From positions 3,136,001 to 3,200,000 of the forward strand of contig JALDRJ010000002.1 in assembly GCA_031315865.1 (NCBI GenBank): a DNA stretch of 64,000 nucleotides. Reading direction: 5' to 3'. Shown here piece after piece: positions 1-8,653 of this stretch. The notes under the pieces are model-generated. The model saw only the letters and a list, made by a program, of their open reading frames with translations, was not told the origin of the DNA and did not search any database. Position 1 is the first letter of the stretch. The number at the start of each line of letters is the position of its first letter. Made by a program: the position numbers and the translations under genes. This DNA is from Nitrospirales bacterium (GTDB taxonomy: Bacteria; Nitrospirota; Nitrospiria; Nitrospirales; UBA8639).

Positions 1-846
1 GCTTTGGCGACCGTCGCCCGAATATTTGCCGCCCAACGAGGACAGGCAATGGGATGGTACACGGCCGCGGCTCAGGGAGGGGGGCTTCTCGGTCCGGTGA
101 TCGGAGGCATCTTGGTTTATTCCGTGGGATTTTCGCCCACATTTCTTACTGCAGGGATCATTGGAACATTGAGCCTCCTTTGTTTTTTATCCATTCCCCA
201 TGCCGACATTCTCCAAGAGCAAGTGAGGCGGTCCTCTCACGGACTATGGCCAGAAGTCCGGCAAGGCATTCACGAAATCCTGAAACATCGAGGTATTCTC
301 ACGACAAGCTTGACTGAAGCATCAAAAATGATGGCCAATGGCACGCTCATGGCATTTCTACCGCTATATGGGCTTTCGATCGGTCTCAATGCTGCTGAAA
401 TCGGCATGTTGTTCGGAATTCAGGCCTTCACATCTTTATTGGCGAAACCAGTCATGGGACATGTGTCCGATAGAGTCGGACGGCAGCCATTGATTATCCT
501 CGGATTGGGTGTCTGCGGTTGCATGCTCATTCTTATTCCCCATATTGCTTCTCTGTATTTTTTGCTACCAGTGTCCGGAATGTTTGGTTTTGGAGAGGCA
601 GTGATTACCTCATCTTCAACGGCCTTGATCGCCGATCTTTCGCACCAGCAATCATTAGGAGCTGGCATGGGAATGCGCGGGACTATCATGGACCTTGGAC
701 ATGCGAGTGGGCCGATGATCACGGGTTTGCTCATTGGATCAATCGGATATGCTGGAGGATTTGCGATGATCGGTGTGCTGCAGTTTATTACGGCCGTCAT
801 ATTCGGTATGATCATGTTGCGAAGCACAATCACAATTACAGGATAG
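1..846 (+). CDS. MFS transporter, C-terminal part (5' end outside window)
   Basis: The frame is open from the first base, so the gene is cut by the window edge and only about 281 C-terminal residues are visible. They show alternating hydrophobic helices (about 7-8) and a major-facilitator loop motif, GHVSDRVGRQP, in the position of the conserved cytoplasmic loop between helices of the second half. This supports an inner-membrane secondary transporter of the MFS drug/sugar type. The substrate cannot be read from the sequence. It is followed 36 bp later by a tiny membrane protein gene on the same strand. Confidence 0.85.
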   Translation, partial: ALATVARIFAAQRGQAMGWYTAAAQGGGLLGPVIGGILVYSVGFSPTFLTAGIIGTLSLLCFLSIPHADILQEQVRRSSHGLWPEVRQGIHEILKHRGILTTSLTEASKMMANGTLMAFLPLYGLSIGLNAAEIGMLFGIQAFTSLLAKPVMGHVSDRVGRQPLIILGLGVCGCMLILIPHIASLYFLLPVSGMFGFGEAVITSSSTALIADLSHQQSLGAGMGMRGTIMDLGHASGPMITGLLIGSIGYAGGFAMIGVLQFITAVIFGMIMLRSTITITG

Positions 847-882
847 AAGACACGGAGATCTTCGAACTCTGAGGGATGTTTG

Positions 883-1014
883 ATGAGAGAAGGCATGAGT
901 ACAGGCGATGTCATCATCGGTGCCATCGCTGGGTTAGGGGTCGTGGTGATGATTATCGTGTTTTTTTTGGTCGTGAAACATGTTTTGCTGAAGAAAGAAC
1001 ACGACTCCGAATAG
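883..1014 (+). CDS. Small single-span membrane protein (43 aa)
   Basis: A short frame starts at ATG 883 with a GAGGG Shine-Dalgarno 7 bp upstream and ends at TAG 1012-1014. The product has a short polar N-terminus, one strongly hydrophobic segment (about residues 9-31, with GAIAGLGVVVMIIVFFLVV inside) and a basic/acidic tail ending KKEHDSE. It lies between the MFS gene and riboflavin synthase on the same strand, so co-transcription is likely. I do not recognise a family. The good ribosome site and clean membrane profile are the reasons for calling it. Confidence 0.5.
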   Translation: MREGMSTGDVIIGAIAGLGVVVMIIVFFLVVKHVLLKKEHDSE

Positions 1015-1053
1015 ACCATCAGTCAAGGCCTAGGACGAATTTGGACGAGCTCT

Positions 1054-1710
1054 ATGTTTAGTGGAATCGTGGAAGAAATGGGCGCCATCAAGTCTGTCAA
1101 TAAAGGATTGACTGGCGCACGTTTATCGATACTCGCTTCACAAATTTTGCAAGATCTCAAGATTGGAGAAAGTGTCAGTGTGTCCGGCACATGTCTGACG
1201 GTCATTGAGCATGGCCCGGAGGATTTCGAGGCGGATGTCTCGACTGAAACACTCAATCTCACCACCCTCGGATCAGCTGAAGCCGGTATGCCCGTCAATC
1301 TCGAGAGGGCTATGAAACTGAATGAGCGCATCGGCGGACATCTCGTCACAGGACATGTTGACGGGGTTGGTACGATTCGTCGAAGAGAACAAAACGGCAC
1401 TGCCATTCTGTTCGTCATCGAGGTTTCAGCGGCGCTCAGTCGATACTGTGTGAAAAAGGGATCCATCACGGTCGATGGAATTAGTTTGACCGTGAATGAT
1501 GTCTCGGACCAGACGTTTGCCGTCACGATCATTCCCCACACGGCAAGTATCACAACTCTGGGGCTCAAACAGGTTGGCGATCACGTGAATCTTGAGACTG
1601 ACTTGATAGGAAAGTATGTGGAACGCCTCCTTCAATCGAATGGAAACATTCCCTCAAAGTCCACACCAGTCATCGATCATGAGTATCTCCAGAAACGGGG
1701 ACTTCTCTGA
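1054..1710 (+). CDS. ribE: Riboflavin synthase, alpha subunit
   Basis: The 218-residue protein begins MFSGIVEEMG, the hallmark N-terminus of riboflavin synthase. It contains the two tandem lumazine-binding repeats of the family: the first carries SVSGTCLTVI (about residues 42-51), the second GISLTVNDV (about 142-150). The enzyme dismutates two 6,7-dimethyl-8-ribityllumazine molecules to riboflavin plus a pyrimidine in the last step of vitamin B2 synthesis, in the cytosol as a trimer. The length is normal. No other rib genes are in the window, so it is not in a complete rib operon here. Confidence 0.95.
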   Translation: MFSGIVEEMGAIKSVNKGLTGARLSILASQILQDLKIGESVSVSGTCLTVIEHGPEDFEADVSTETLNLTTLGSAEAGMPVNLERAMKLNERIGGHLVTGHVDGVGTIRRREQNGTAILFVIEVSAALSRYCVKKGSITVDGISLTVNDVSDQTFAVTIIPHTASITTLGLKQVGDHVNLETDLIGKYVERLLQSNGNIPSKSTPVIDHEYLQKRGLL

Positions 1711-1882
1711 CTGTACCCACCTGCTTATGCTTCGCGACCGTCCTCTCCTTCGTCTATTTTTAGTCATCACATCTTTTATCGTGATAATCCCGATTATTTT
1801 ATGGGGAGTCGTGCAATGTTATGAAATCCTCTGTACGTGGTGTGATTGCTGTGAAGGCTTACCCAAACCCCGGAGATCGTAA
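1679..1882 (+). CDS. Possible small cysteine-rich membrane protein
   Basis: A frame overlapping the 3' end of riboflavin synthase by 32 bp encodes about 67 residues (or 51 if ATG 1727 is used). It has one hydrophobic span, LRLFLVITSFIVIIPIILW, followed by a short cysteine-rich tail, CTWCDCC. No good ribosome binding site is seen at either start. The hydrophobic span and open frame beyond the ribE stop are the only support, so this could be spurious. Confidence 0.28.
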   Translation: MSISRNGDFSDCTHLLMLRDRPLLRLFLVITSFIVIIPIILWGVVQCYEILCTWCDCCEGLPKPRRS

Positions 1883-1949
1883 TCCGAGGCAGCATATCCA
1901 AGTATTGGACATGAGATATGAATGGGTAGGTGAACGGATGAGGATTGGG

Positions 1950-2594
1950 CTATAGCGTTTTATGTAACTTGAGAGTTTCGTCTCGCCAACTTGCATCGCA
2001 AGCCCGATAATACTCTGTCGCTTGCTGATATCTCCGCTTTTCCTGCTCGGTTAGACGTGTCGGTTCGATCACCTCAATTAATCGTTTGTACCGTTTAAAA
2101 TAGGCCTGGCAAGTCGGATAATCTTTTTTGTGAAACGCAATGTACCCCATGTAGACGAGAGCGTTGTAATCATTGGGCTTTAACGCCAAAACGTTTGAGT
2201 AGGCCACCTCGGCCTCACTCAATTGCCCGAGCTCTATGTGAATGGTTCCCAACCAACTTTCAACTTGATAATTATTGGGGGCCAATTCTCTAGATTTCTT
2301 GAGATGGGCTAAGCTCTCTGAACCATGTCCAACATGAAAGTGCGCTTCGCCGAGCATGAGATGGACATGGACGTCATTGGGGCGTAATAACGCCGCTTGA
2401 TCAAGCTTAATGATTGCTTGAAAGAATTTCTTTTCGATGCCCAGGAGCCGCCCCTCGGTTTTTAATCGCTGAAAGTTGTCCTCATCGGCCATGGGTTGAA
2501 GATGTGAGCGAGAGGCCACTCCCTGTGACGCACTACAGGCAACGAGTGTGATGATGAGAAACAACATACAGGAATTGATAGCTAGTCGAAACAT
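1950..2594 (-). CDS. TPR-repeat lipoprotein
   Basis: The 214-residue protein starts with a lipoprotein signal peptide ending in the lipobox LVAC (Cys at about residue 20). The remainder is a helical tetratricopeptide array: repeated patterns with A/G at TPR positions, such as HLMLGEAHFHVGHGSESLAH, LGTIHIELGQLSEAEVAY and LVYMGYIAFHKKDYPTC. TPR lipoproteins act as protein-binding scaffolds at the inner face of the outer membrane, and some are PilF/NlpI-like. No partner can be inferred from its neighbours (TrmL on the same strand, a converging ribE). It is monocistronic as far as can be seen. Confidence 0.8.
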   Translation of the reverse strand: MFRLAINSCMLFLIITLVACSASQGVASRSHLQPMADEDNFQRLKTEGRLLGIEKKFFQAIIKLDQAALLRPNDVHVHLMLGEAHFHVGHGSESLAHLKKSRELAPNNYQVESWLGTIHIELGQLSEAEVAYSNVLALKPNDYNALVYMGYIAFHKKDYPTCQAYFKRYKRLIEVIEPTRLTEQEKRRYQQATEYYRACDASWRDETLKLHKTL

Positions 2595-2796
2595 TCTTGC
2601 TTGCCTCGTATAAATAGAAAACTCTAAACCGCCGACTCATGTACGAAAATAGTGAAAAGCTGCGTTGGCGGGAGACATGAAAGACTCAAGAGCAAGAATA
2701 GAGTGGCGGAAAAGAAACTGACCATACCCCATTCGGGTGGTTATGAAGATATCAACGGGATGGGTTGACTGGTGGAATGGACTGGCTGGTGTCGGC

Positions 2797-3258
2797 TTAC
2801 CGAGAGGTGAAGTCCTGTTGTCGCCAGGCTTCATAGACGACGATTGCGACGGCATTACTGAGGTTTACGCTGCGGGATTCGGGATGCATCGGAATGCGTA
2901 AGCGATGATCTTCCGGCAGTGACTCTAAGATGTCTTGCGGGAGACCTCTCGTCTCAGGACCAAAGAGCAAGGCATCGCCCGCACGAAAATCGACCTCATG
3001 ATACCCTGTCCTCCCTTTTGTCGTGATCCCGAACACACGCGAAGGCCGCTGGGAATCGTAATAGGCTTGCAAATTTAGATGAAGGGTCACGATCGCCAGC
3101 TCATGATAGTCCAGTCCCGCTCGCTTGGCCCCCTTATCTCCCCAGCGAAATCCAAGTGGACGGATGATATGCAAGGGAAATCCGGTATTCGCGCACAAGC
3201 GAATGATGTTTCCGGTATTGGGAGGGATTTCTGGCTGGTAAAGGACTACATCGATCAT
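2797..3258 (-). CDS. trmL: tRNA (cytidine/uridine-34 2'-O)-methyltransferase TrmL
   Basis: A small SPOUT-class methyltransferase of 153 residues from ATG 3258; an in-frame upstream ATG at 3288 is possible but adds a non-conserved leader. Family motifs are N-terminal VLYQPEIPPNTGNIIRLC, LFGPETRGLP (motif 2, part of the trefoil-knot SAM site) and the C-terminal SVNLSNAVAIVVYEAWRQ (motif 3). TrmL methylates the wobble ribose of tRNA-Leu isoacceptors in the cytosol using S-adenosylmethionine. The length matches the family (about 155 aa). It is flanked upstream by acs on the same strand. Confidence 0.93.
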   Translation of the reverse strand: MIDVVLYQPEIPPNTGNIIRLCANTGFPLHIIRPLGFRWGDKGAKRAGLDYHELAIVTLHLNLQAYYDSQRPSRVFGITTKGRTGYHEVDFRAGDALLFGPETRGLPQDILESLPEDHRLRIPMHPESRSVNLSNAVAIVVYEAWRQQDFTSR

Positions 3259-3320
3259 GGCAGGTATTTGAAAGGACGATAACCGCACATGATCGGCTCT
3301 TCGAATAGCGCAGACAAGCG

Positions 3321-5207
3321 CTATTCCTCTAATGTCGAGATATCTCCTGGATCTTGCCCAAGTTCTTTAGCTTTTAACACGCGCCGCATAATCTTGCCAG
3401 AACGCGTCTTGGGAAGTGACGTCACGATTTCAATCTCTTTCGGGACCGCGATCTTCCCGAGTTCTTGCAACACATGATCTTGCAAATTTTTGATCATGTC
3501 AGGCGTTTCGGTCTGCCCTTGTTTTAATATGATAAACGCCTTGATCATCTCTCCGGCGGTTTTATGGGGCTTTCCGATGACCGCGGCTTCCACGACAGCT
3601 TCGTGACTTACTAACGCGCTCTCGACTTCTGCTGTCCCGATACGATTCCCCGCCACTTTCACGACGTCATCGGCCCGTCCCATGAACCAGAGATACCCAT
3701 CTTCATCCTTATGGCAGACATCTCCAGCGGTATAGAAGCCTTTGATCGTATTCCAATAGAGCAGGTATCGATCGGGATCGTTGTGAATGGTTCGCATCAT
3801 CGACGGCCAGGGCTTTTTGATCACGGCGAATCCGCCGCCGTGGGGAATGCTCTTGCCGTCACGGTCCACGACATCGGCTTCGATCCCCAGAAATGGCCGG
3901 GTGGCGGAACCCGGTTTCAAGGGAACGCAGGGGAGGGGAGTGACGAGAATACTGCCCGTCTCGGTTTGCCACCACGTATCCATGATAGGTTTGTTGCCGC
4001 CCGTCACTCGATGGAACCATTCCCAGGCTTCCGGATTGATCGGTTCGCCCACTGACCCCAAAACACGTAATGAAGAGAGATCATATTTTCCTGGCCATTC
4101 TTCTCCATACTTCATCAGCAGGCGTATAGCCGTTGGAGTTGTGTAAAAAATCGAGACTCTGTACCGCTCGATCAAACCCCACCAGCGACCAGGGTTCGGA
4201 TAGTCGGGTTTCCCTTCGGCCGTTAAAATCGTACCCCCATTCAGAAGGGGGCCATAGACGATGTAACTATGTCCGGTTACCCACCCTGGATCGGCGACAC
4301 AGAAATACACGTCGTCATCCTTCAGGTCAAAGACGTACTTGGTCGTAATGTAGGTCCCAACCATGTACCCTCCGTGAACGTGAACGACGCCTTTGGGTTT
4401 TCCTGTCGTTCCCGATGTATACAGGATATACAGCGGCGCTTCCGAATCGAGTGCCAAAGCCTCACATTGAGTCGACTGTCCATCGAGCCACTCATCCCAG
4501 TCCAATTCGTGAGAGCCGGACAGCGCAGGGCCGTTTTTTTCTCTCCGAACTACGACAACCTTCGTGACGGTTGGACAGTTGGCGACGGCTTCATCGACTA
4601 CCGGCTTGAGCGGAATAGTCTTCGACCGGTCGTAGCCCACATCGGCGGTGATCACGAGTTTGGCTTCAGCGTCCTGAATGCGCGCTTGAAGGGCTGGCGC
4701 GCTAAACCCGGAGTACACGACTGAATGAATCAACCCAAGTCGTGCGCAGGCCAACATCGCGACGATCTGTTCAGGAATTTTAGGAAGATAAATCGTGACC
4801 CGATCGCCCATTGAAAGCCCGAGACTTTTGAGGGCGTTCGCGCATTGATTCACCTGGCGATAGAGTTCCGCGTAGGTAAAAATCCGTTCTTGCCCATCCT
4901 CTCCGACCCAGATGACGGCCACTTTATTCTTCCGCCATGATTGTACATGTCGATCAAGACAGTTATAGGAAATATTGCAGGTCGCACCGAGAAACCACTT
5001 GGCCCATGGGTACTTCCACTCCAACACGGTATGCCAGGGAGAAAACCAGTGGAGCTCTTTGGCAATGCGTTCCCAAAATTTTTCAGGGTCGGTGATCGAC
5101 TCCTTGTACGCTTGCTCATAGTCTTGAATGTACGCTGTCGCTTTCAAATCGGCTGGCGGCTGAATCACTCGACCAGACTTTTGAAGAGTCTCAATATTCT
5201 GCTCCAT
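3321..5207 (-). CDS. acs: Acetyl-CoA synthetase (AMP-forming)
   Basis: A 628-residue protein from ATG 5207, which is preceded by AAGGAG at 7 bp; a longer in-frame start at 5246 lacks such a site. ANL-superfamily motifs are clear: YTSGTTGKPKG (P-loop), DTWWQTETGS (motif A5 region), GRADDVVKVAGNRIGTAEVE (hinge and C-terminal domain) and LPKTRSGKIMRRVLK near the end. The lysine of that last motif is the residue usually acetylated to switch the enzyme off. It activates acetate to acetyl-CoA in the cytosol. The length is typical. Confidence 0.95.
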   Translation of the reverse strand: MEQNIETLQKSGRVIQPPADLKATAYIQDYEQAYKESITDPEKFWERIAKELHWFSPWHTVLEWKYPWAKWFLGATCNISYNCLDRHVQSWRKNKVAVIWVGEDGQERIFTYAELYRQVNQCANALKSLGLSMGDRVTIYLPKIPEQIVAMLACARLGLIHSVVYSGFSAPALQARIQDAEAKLVITADVGYDRSKTIPLKPVVDEAVANCPTVTKVVVVRREKNGPALSGSHELDWDEWLDGQSTQCEALALDSEAPLYILYTSGTTGKPKGVVHVHGGYMVGTYITTKYVFDLKDDDVYFCVADPGWVTGHSYIVYGPLLNGGTILTAEGKPDYPNPGRWWGLIERYRVSIFYTTPTAIRLLMKYGEEWPGKYDLSSLRVLGSVGEPINPEAWEWFHRVTGGNKPIMDTWWQTETGSILVTPLPCVPLKPGSATRPFLGIEADVVDRDGKSIPHGGGFAVIKKPWPSMMRTIHNDPDRYLLYWNTIKGFYTAGDVCHKDEDGYLWFMGRADDVVKVAGNRIGTAEVESALVSHEAVVEAAVIGKPHKTAGEMIKAFIILKQGQTETPDMIKNLQDHVLQELGKIAVPKEIEIVTSLPKTRSGKIMRRVLKAKELGQDPGDISTLEE

Positions 5208-5314
5208 CAGATCGCTCCTTACTCGTCGGCTAGAGGCCTCACGCACTCAAAAAAAATTTTGAGAATTGAAAATATTCCACGCATTATGCTTGCCCATCAC
5301 CACCTTGGCAAGGT

Positions 5315-6868
5315 CTAGGTGGCTTGATGCTCGGGTCGGAGAAGGTCTAAGACAGTCTTGACAGGATTGAACGTGCTCGCAGGGACTTCGACGAAGATGG
5401 TATGCCAGTCCGCCATCGCGCCGTTCCACAGCCCAGGCAACTCAAGAGCTTTCAATTCTCGCCCCTGGTAGGATTTCTTGGAAATAAACCCCGTATTCGG
5501 GTCAGTAAAATCAAATAAATTAAAGGCTTGTCCTTGATAATTTTTGACACCACACACAAGGTCGACGGGATTAAAGTGGGTGGATGTTCTAAGGATGTCT
5601 TGTTGACTTGCGGAGCTTGGGTCAACCTGTGAAGATTCGACGATCTGGCGGGAACAGGTGCCGTCCTGGTGCCGCGCCCAGAAAGGCCCGCCTCCGGGTT
5701 CTCCGGTGTTGGGGACCATTCCACATACTCGCAGCGGTCGATTCAACCGTTGAATCAAAAACGTTCGTTGTGCGTCTCGTGTTGCCGTGCGAAGACGATC
5801 GGAAATCGAGACACCAAGAATTCTCTGGGCAAAATCGAAAATTTCGCACAGTGAATCATCACGAATGTTGTTCTCTTCCAGGGATTCTAGATGAGTGAAC
5901 AATCGCTGTTGAATCGACACCAGGTACCCGCCTAATGCTTTCTTGTAGACATTGGCCTGTTCAGCAAGTCGATCTGGAACCACATTGTCGATATTCTTCA
6001 AAAAGACGATATCACCCCCAAGATGATGCAGGTTCGTCAGGAGAGCCCCATGACCTCCAGGACGAAAGAGTAGCGCACCATGTTCATCTCGAAAGGGCTG
6101 GTTTTCAAGATCGACGGCCAGGGTATCAGTCGAGGCTTCTTGGTAAGAAAACGTTAAATCGAGTTGAATGCCCAACTTCTCAACCCGTTCGCGTATGAGA
6201 AGAAGCTGTTGATTGATGAGCGTCTCATGTTCAGGCGATATGGTGAAATGCAATCGTACGAGCCCGTCCTGATCCCGCGCGTAGGCGGCTCCCTCCATCA
6301 TATGCTCTTCGATCGGGGTTCGCACATGGTCTCGATAGCGATGAAACTGGAGGAGAGCTTTCGGAAGCGAGGCATACCGAAGGCCTGGAGAGAATAACAA
6401 GGTCTTGAGGATAGTCTCCCAATGTAGTCCGTGCAGGTCTGAAGCGGAGCACCCAAGGCGCATGCATAGCTCATTGCAGAAGGGGAACGACGTCAATCCT
6501 TCGAAGAACTGTTTCAGGAACACGGTATCTTGACTGTGATCGAGAAGCTCCTGATAAGTGCTTGAAGCATCGGATGGAGACGATCGTTCCAAGGTTGCCA
6601 GCAGGGTCTTGAACATTCGACTCGCCGCGCCTGAGGCGGGAACGAATTTTCTGACCCTTCCACGCTCCATGGCTTGTTGGAACACGCGGGTGTATTGGCC
6701 GAGGTCTGTGTCAGAGAGTGTCATGATACCGTCCTCAATCGTACAGGGTCGATCGAGGACGGTATAGGGAATGCCGGTACGGAAGGATGCCAACTGCCGT
6801 TCGATGGTGTGCTGCGTCATGCCTTTCGCATCTATCTGCCGGAGGTCTGAGTCTGTCAACGCAAGCAT
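5315..6868 (-). CDS. DUF4301 family protein
   Basis: A 517-residue soluble protein whose overall pattern matches the DUF4301 family, found in Bacteroidetes and some other phyla and of unknown activity. Recognisable stretches are an N-terminal LTDSDLRQIDAKGMT, FVPASGAASRMFK (about residues 97-109, a nucleotidyl/sugar-phosphate-like glycine motif), LFRPGGHGALLTNL and NTGEPGGGPFWA. The GAASRMFK and GGHGAL motifs resemble nucleotidyltransferase folds, but function is not established. No signal peptide is present. It precedes acs on the same strand with a 107-bp gap. The start at 6868 has no clear ribosome site. Confidence 0.8.
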   Translation of the reverse strand: MLALTDSDLRQIDAKGMTQHTIERQLASFRTGIPYTVLDRPCTIEDGIMTLSDTDLGQYTRVFQQAMERGRVRKFVPASGAASRMFKTLLATLERSSPSDASSTYQELLDHSQDTVFLKQFFEGLTSFPFCNELCMRLGCSASDLHGLHWETILKTLLFSPGLRYASLPKALLQFHRYRDHVRTPIEEHMMEGAAYARDQDGLVRLHFTISPEHETLINQQLLLIRERVEKLGIQLDLTFSYQEASTDTLAVDLENQPFRDEHGALLFRPGGHGALLTNLHHLGGDIVFLKNIDNVVPDRLAEQANVYKKALGGYLVSIQQRLFTHLESLEENNIRDDSLCEIFDFAQRILGVSISDRLRTATRDAQRTFLIQRLNRPLRVCGMVPNTGEPGGGPFWARHQDGTCSRQIVESSQVDPSSASQQDILRTSTHFNPVDLVCGVKNYQGQAFNLFDFTDPNTGFISKKSYQGRELKALELPGLWNGAMADWHTIFVEVPASTFNPVKTVLDLLRPEHQAT

Positions 6869-7017
6869 GGATCGAGCTGGAAGGTTTGAATCAGAGAGAG
6901 CAATGAGTGAGCAAGAAATGGATCAACCGTTATCGTAGAAGGCAATTTGATTGTATGAGAAGGTAGCAGAGTTGTCGAGTATCCTGAATCTTCCTGTGTG
7001 TTCCATGGAATCAGGAG

Positions 7018-7188
7018 TTAGTCGTCGGCGCCTCCCTTCAGGTATCCCAACCCAATTTTGAGCGCTCTTCTGGTGATTTCCGACCAACGCTGTTCGGGGT
7101 ATTCCGCTAGCACGCTGGCTGCGCTCGGATCCTGGATGATCAGGTCAGTAATCTTTATCATCCCATCTTCAATTTTTACATCGGCCAC
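7018..7188 (-). CDS. Small hypothetical protein (56 aa)
   Basis: A minus-strand frame starts with GTG 7188 behind AGGAG (spacing 8) and stops at TAA 7018-7020. The 56-residue product has a balanced, globular composition: charged residues, one Trp in QRWSEI, and an amphipathic C-terminus ITRRALKIGLGYLKGG. The first half holds two short beta-like segments, ADVKIEDGMIKITDLII. I do not recognise a family; it looks like a small cytosolic or DNA/protein-binding protein. Codon use resembles its neighbours. It lies divergently from the LPP20 gene that begins at 7371. Confidence 0.55.
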   Translation of the reverse strand: MADVKIEDGMIKITDLIIQDPSAASVLAEYPEQRWSEITRRALKIGLGYLKGGADD

Positions 7189-7370
7189 GAGTGATCTCCT
7201 TAAAAAACGGTTGAATTGAGTATGATGATCGAAGAGAGAGGGACACGAGGGCCTGCGGGTTCATTTCTTGACAGCATGGAGGGTGGATGATAGCATTTTT
7301 TCAAGTGCGACGCGACCACGGTCATCAACGTTCCTTTTGCCTTGATTTGATACATGTTTTATCTTCTTCC

Positions 7371-7937
7371 ATGAACATTCGAACCATTCCAACAAGAACT
7401 TTTTCTCGATGCCTCAGCTTTATCGCCTTACTAGGCTTTATCAGTGTGGTGGGTTGCGGCGGACCACCGACCTGGGTGAAGGAAGGATCCGGCTATTTCA
7501 ATAAGGAAGGCTCTAAGTCTATCTATGGCGTGGGCTCAATCATCGGAGTCAGGAATGAGCCACTAGCCTGGGAAGCTGCAGAAAATCGGTCACGCGCTGA
7601 ATTGGCCAGGACCTTTGAGACCTATACCGGTTATCTCATGCGTGATTATGCGGCATCAACGACTGCTGGTGACTTTACGAAGGCGACAGAGGAACAGGAC
7701 GTTGAACGAGCGATCAAAACCATTACGACGGTAACTCTCCATGGCGTCAGGCCGATCGATCGGTATAAAGATGAGGAATCTCACGCATATTACGTGCTAA
7801 CCAAGCTTTCCTTCCTGGAGATGCAACAGGCCTTGGAACAAGCCAGAGAACTGAGTCGAGAAGCCAGGGCGTACGTCAAAGAGAACGCACAACGGCTTTT
7901 TCAAGAATTAGAGAAAGAAGAAGCGAAGCGTGAGTAG
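7371..7937 (+). CDS. LPP20-family lipoprotein
   Basis: The 188-residue product from ATG 7371 has a signal peptide and the lipobox VVGC followed by GGPPTWV, a typical LPP20/FlgP-like beginning. The domain then shows YGVGSIIGVRNEPLAWEAAENRSRAELAR, in which the Ala-rich helix and the VG motif are diagnostic. An in-frame ATG at 7287 would add 28 residues before the signal peptide and is less likely. LPP20 proteins are outer-membrane lipoproteins; some family members assist flagellar or envelope function. It starts an apparent operon with an LpoB-like gene that overlaps its stop by 8 bp. Confidence 0.82.
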   Translation: MNIRTIPTRTFSRCLSFIALLGFISVVGCGGPPTWVKEGSGYFNKEGSKSIYGVGSIIGVRNEPLAWEAAENRSRAELARTFETYTGYLMRDYAASTTAGDFTKATEEQDVERAIKTITTVTLHGVRPIDRYKDEESHAYYVLTKLSFLEMQQALEQARELSREARAYVKENAQRLFQELEKEEAKRE

Positions 7938-8616
7938 TCACTCAAAACCATGGGGAAAATCAAAACGTATTGAAATGAATACCAGCTTCCTGTTCCCCAA
8001 ACGGCGGTGCTCCGGTCCTGGCCTGGTAATGTGGGCCAGTATGATTGTCTTTGTTTTTCTAGCAGGTTGCGGTTCGGAAAAAAAAGTTACACGCGTCGAT
8101 ACGGGCGTGGTCACCGACTTTAGCGGACGATGGAATGATACGGACTCCAAGTTGGTCGCGGAAACGATGATTAAAGAGATGGTATCGCAGCCGTGGCTGG
8201 AGAATTTTAGCCGCGTCAAAGGACGGCAGCCGGTCGTCATCGTCGGAACGGTCCTAAACAAGAGCAATGAACATATTAACGTGCAAACGTTCATTACAGA
8301 TCTCGAACGGGAGATGACCAACTCCCAGAAGGTCACGTTTGTCGCCGACCGGAACGAACGGGATGAAATACGTGAAGAACGACGCGATCAGGCCATTCAT
8401 TCGAGAGAAGACACGCAGAAGGGGCCGGGGCAGGAGATTGGCGCTGATTTCATGATGAAGGGCGCTATTTCGAATATTCTGGACGAAGCTGATGGCACGA
8501 AAGCCATCTACTATCAGGTTGACCTTGATTTAATCGATCTAGAAAATAACGTCAAGTCCTGGTATGGACAGAAAAAAATCAAGAAAGTCGTCGAGAAAAA
8601 ACGGTTTCTTTTCTAG
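7930..8616 (+). CDS. LpoB-like penicillin-binding-protein activator lipoprotein
   Basis: The 228-residue frame begins at GTG 7930, overlapping the upstream stop by 8 bp; ATG 7975 is an alternative that fits the signal peptide better. The lipobox FLAGC precedes a domain matching the LpoB family: DFSGRWNDTDSKLVAETMI, RQPVVIVGTVLNKSNEHI and IGADFMMKGAISNI. In Enterobacteria LpoB spans the periplasm from the outer membrane to stimulate PBP1b in peptidoglycan synthesis. Outside that group LpoB homologues occur next to LPP20 and COG3014 genes, as here, and their partners are not well defined. Confidence 0.85.
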   Translation: MSSHSKPWGKSKRIEMNTSFLFPKRRCSGPGLVMWASMIVFVFLAGCGSEKKVTRVDTGVVTDFSGRWNDTDSKLVAETMIKEMVSQPWLENFSRVKGRQPVVIVGTVLNKSNEHINVQTFITDLEREMTNSQKVTFVADRNERDEIREERRDQAIHSREDTQKGPGQEIGADFMMKGAISNILDEADGTKAIYYQVDLDLIDLENNVKSWYGQKKIKKVVEKKRFLF

Positions 8617-8653
8617 CTTCATAACTTTCTATTCACGTTAGCAATGATGAACA

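Noticed and set aside
420-1019. Minus-strand 199-codon open frame
   Set aside because: It lies antisense to the MFS gene and the small membrane gene; composition is Ile/Pro/Met-rich and unlike a real protein, so it is a shadow frame.
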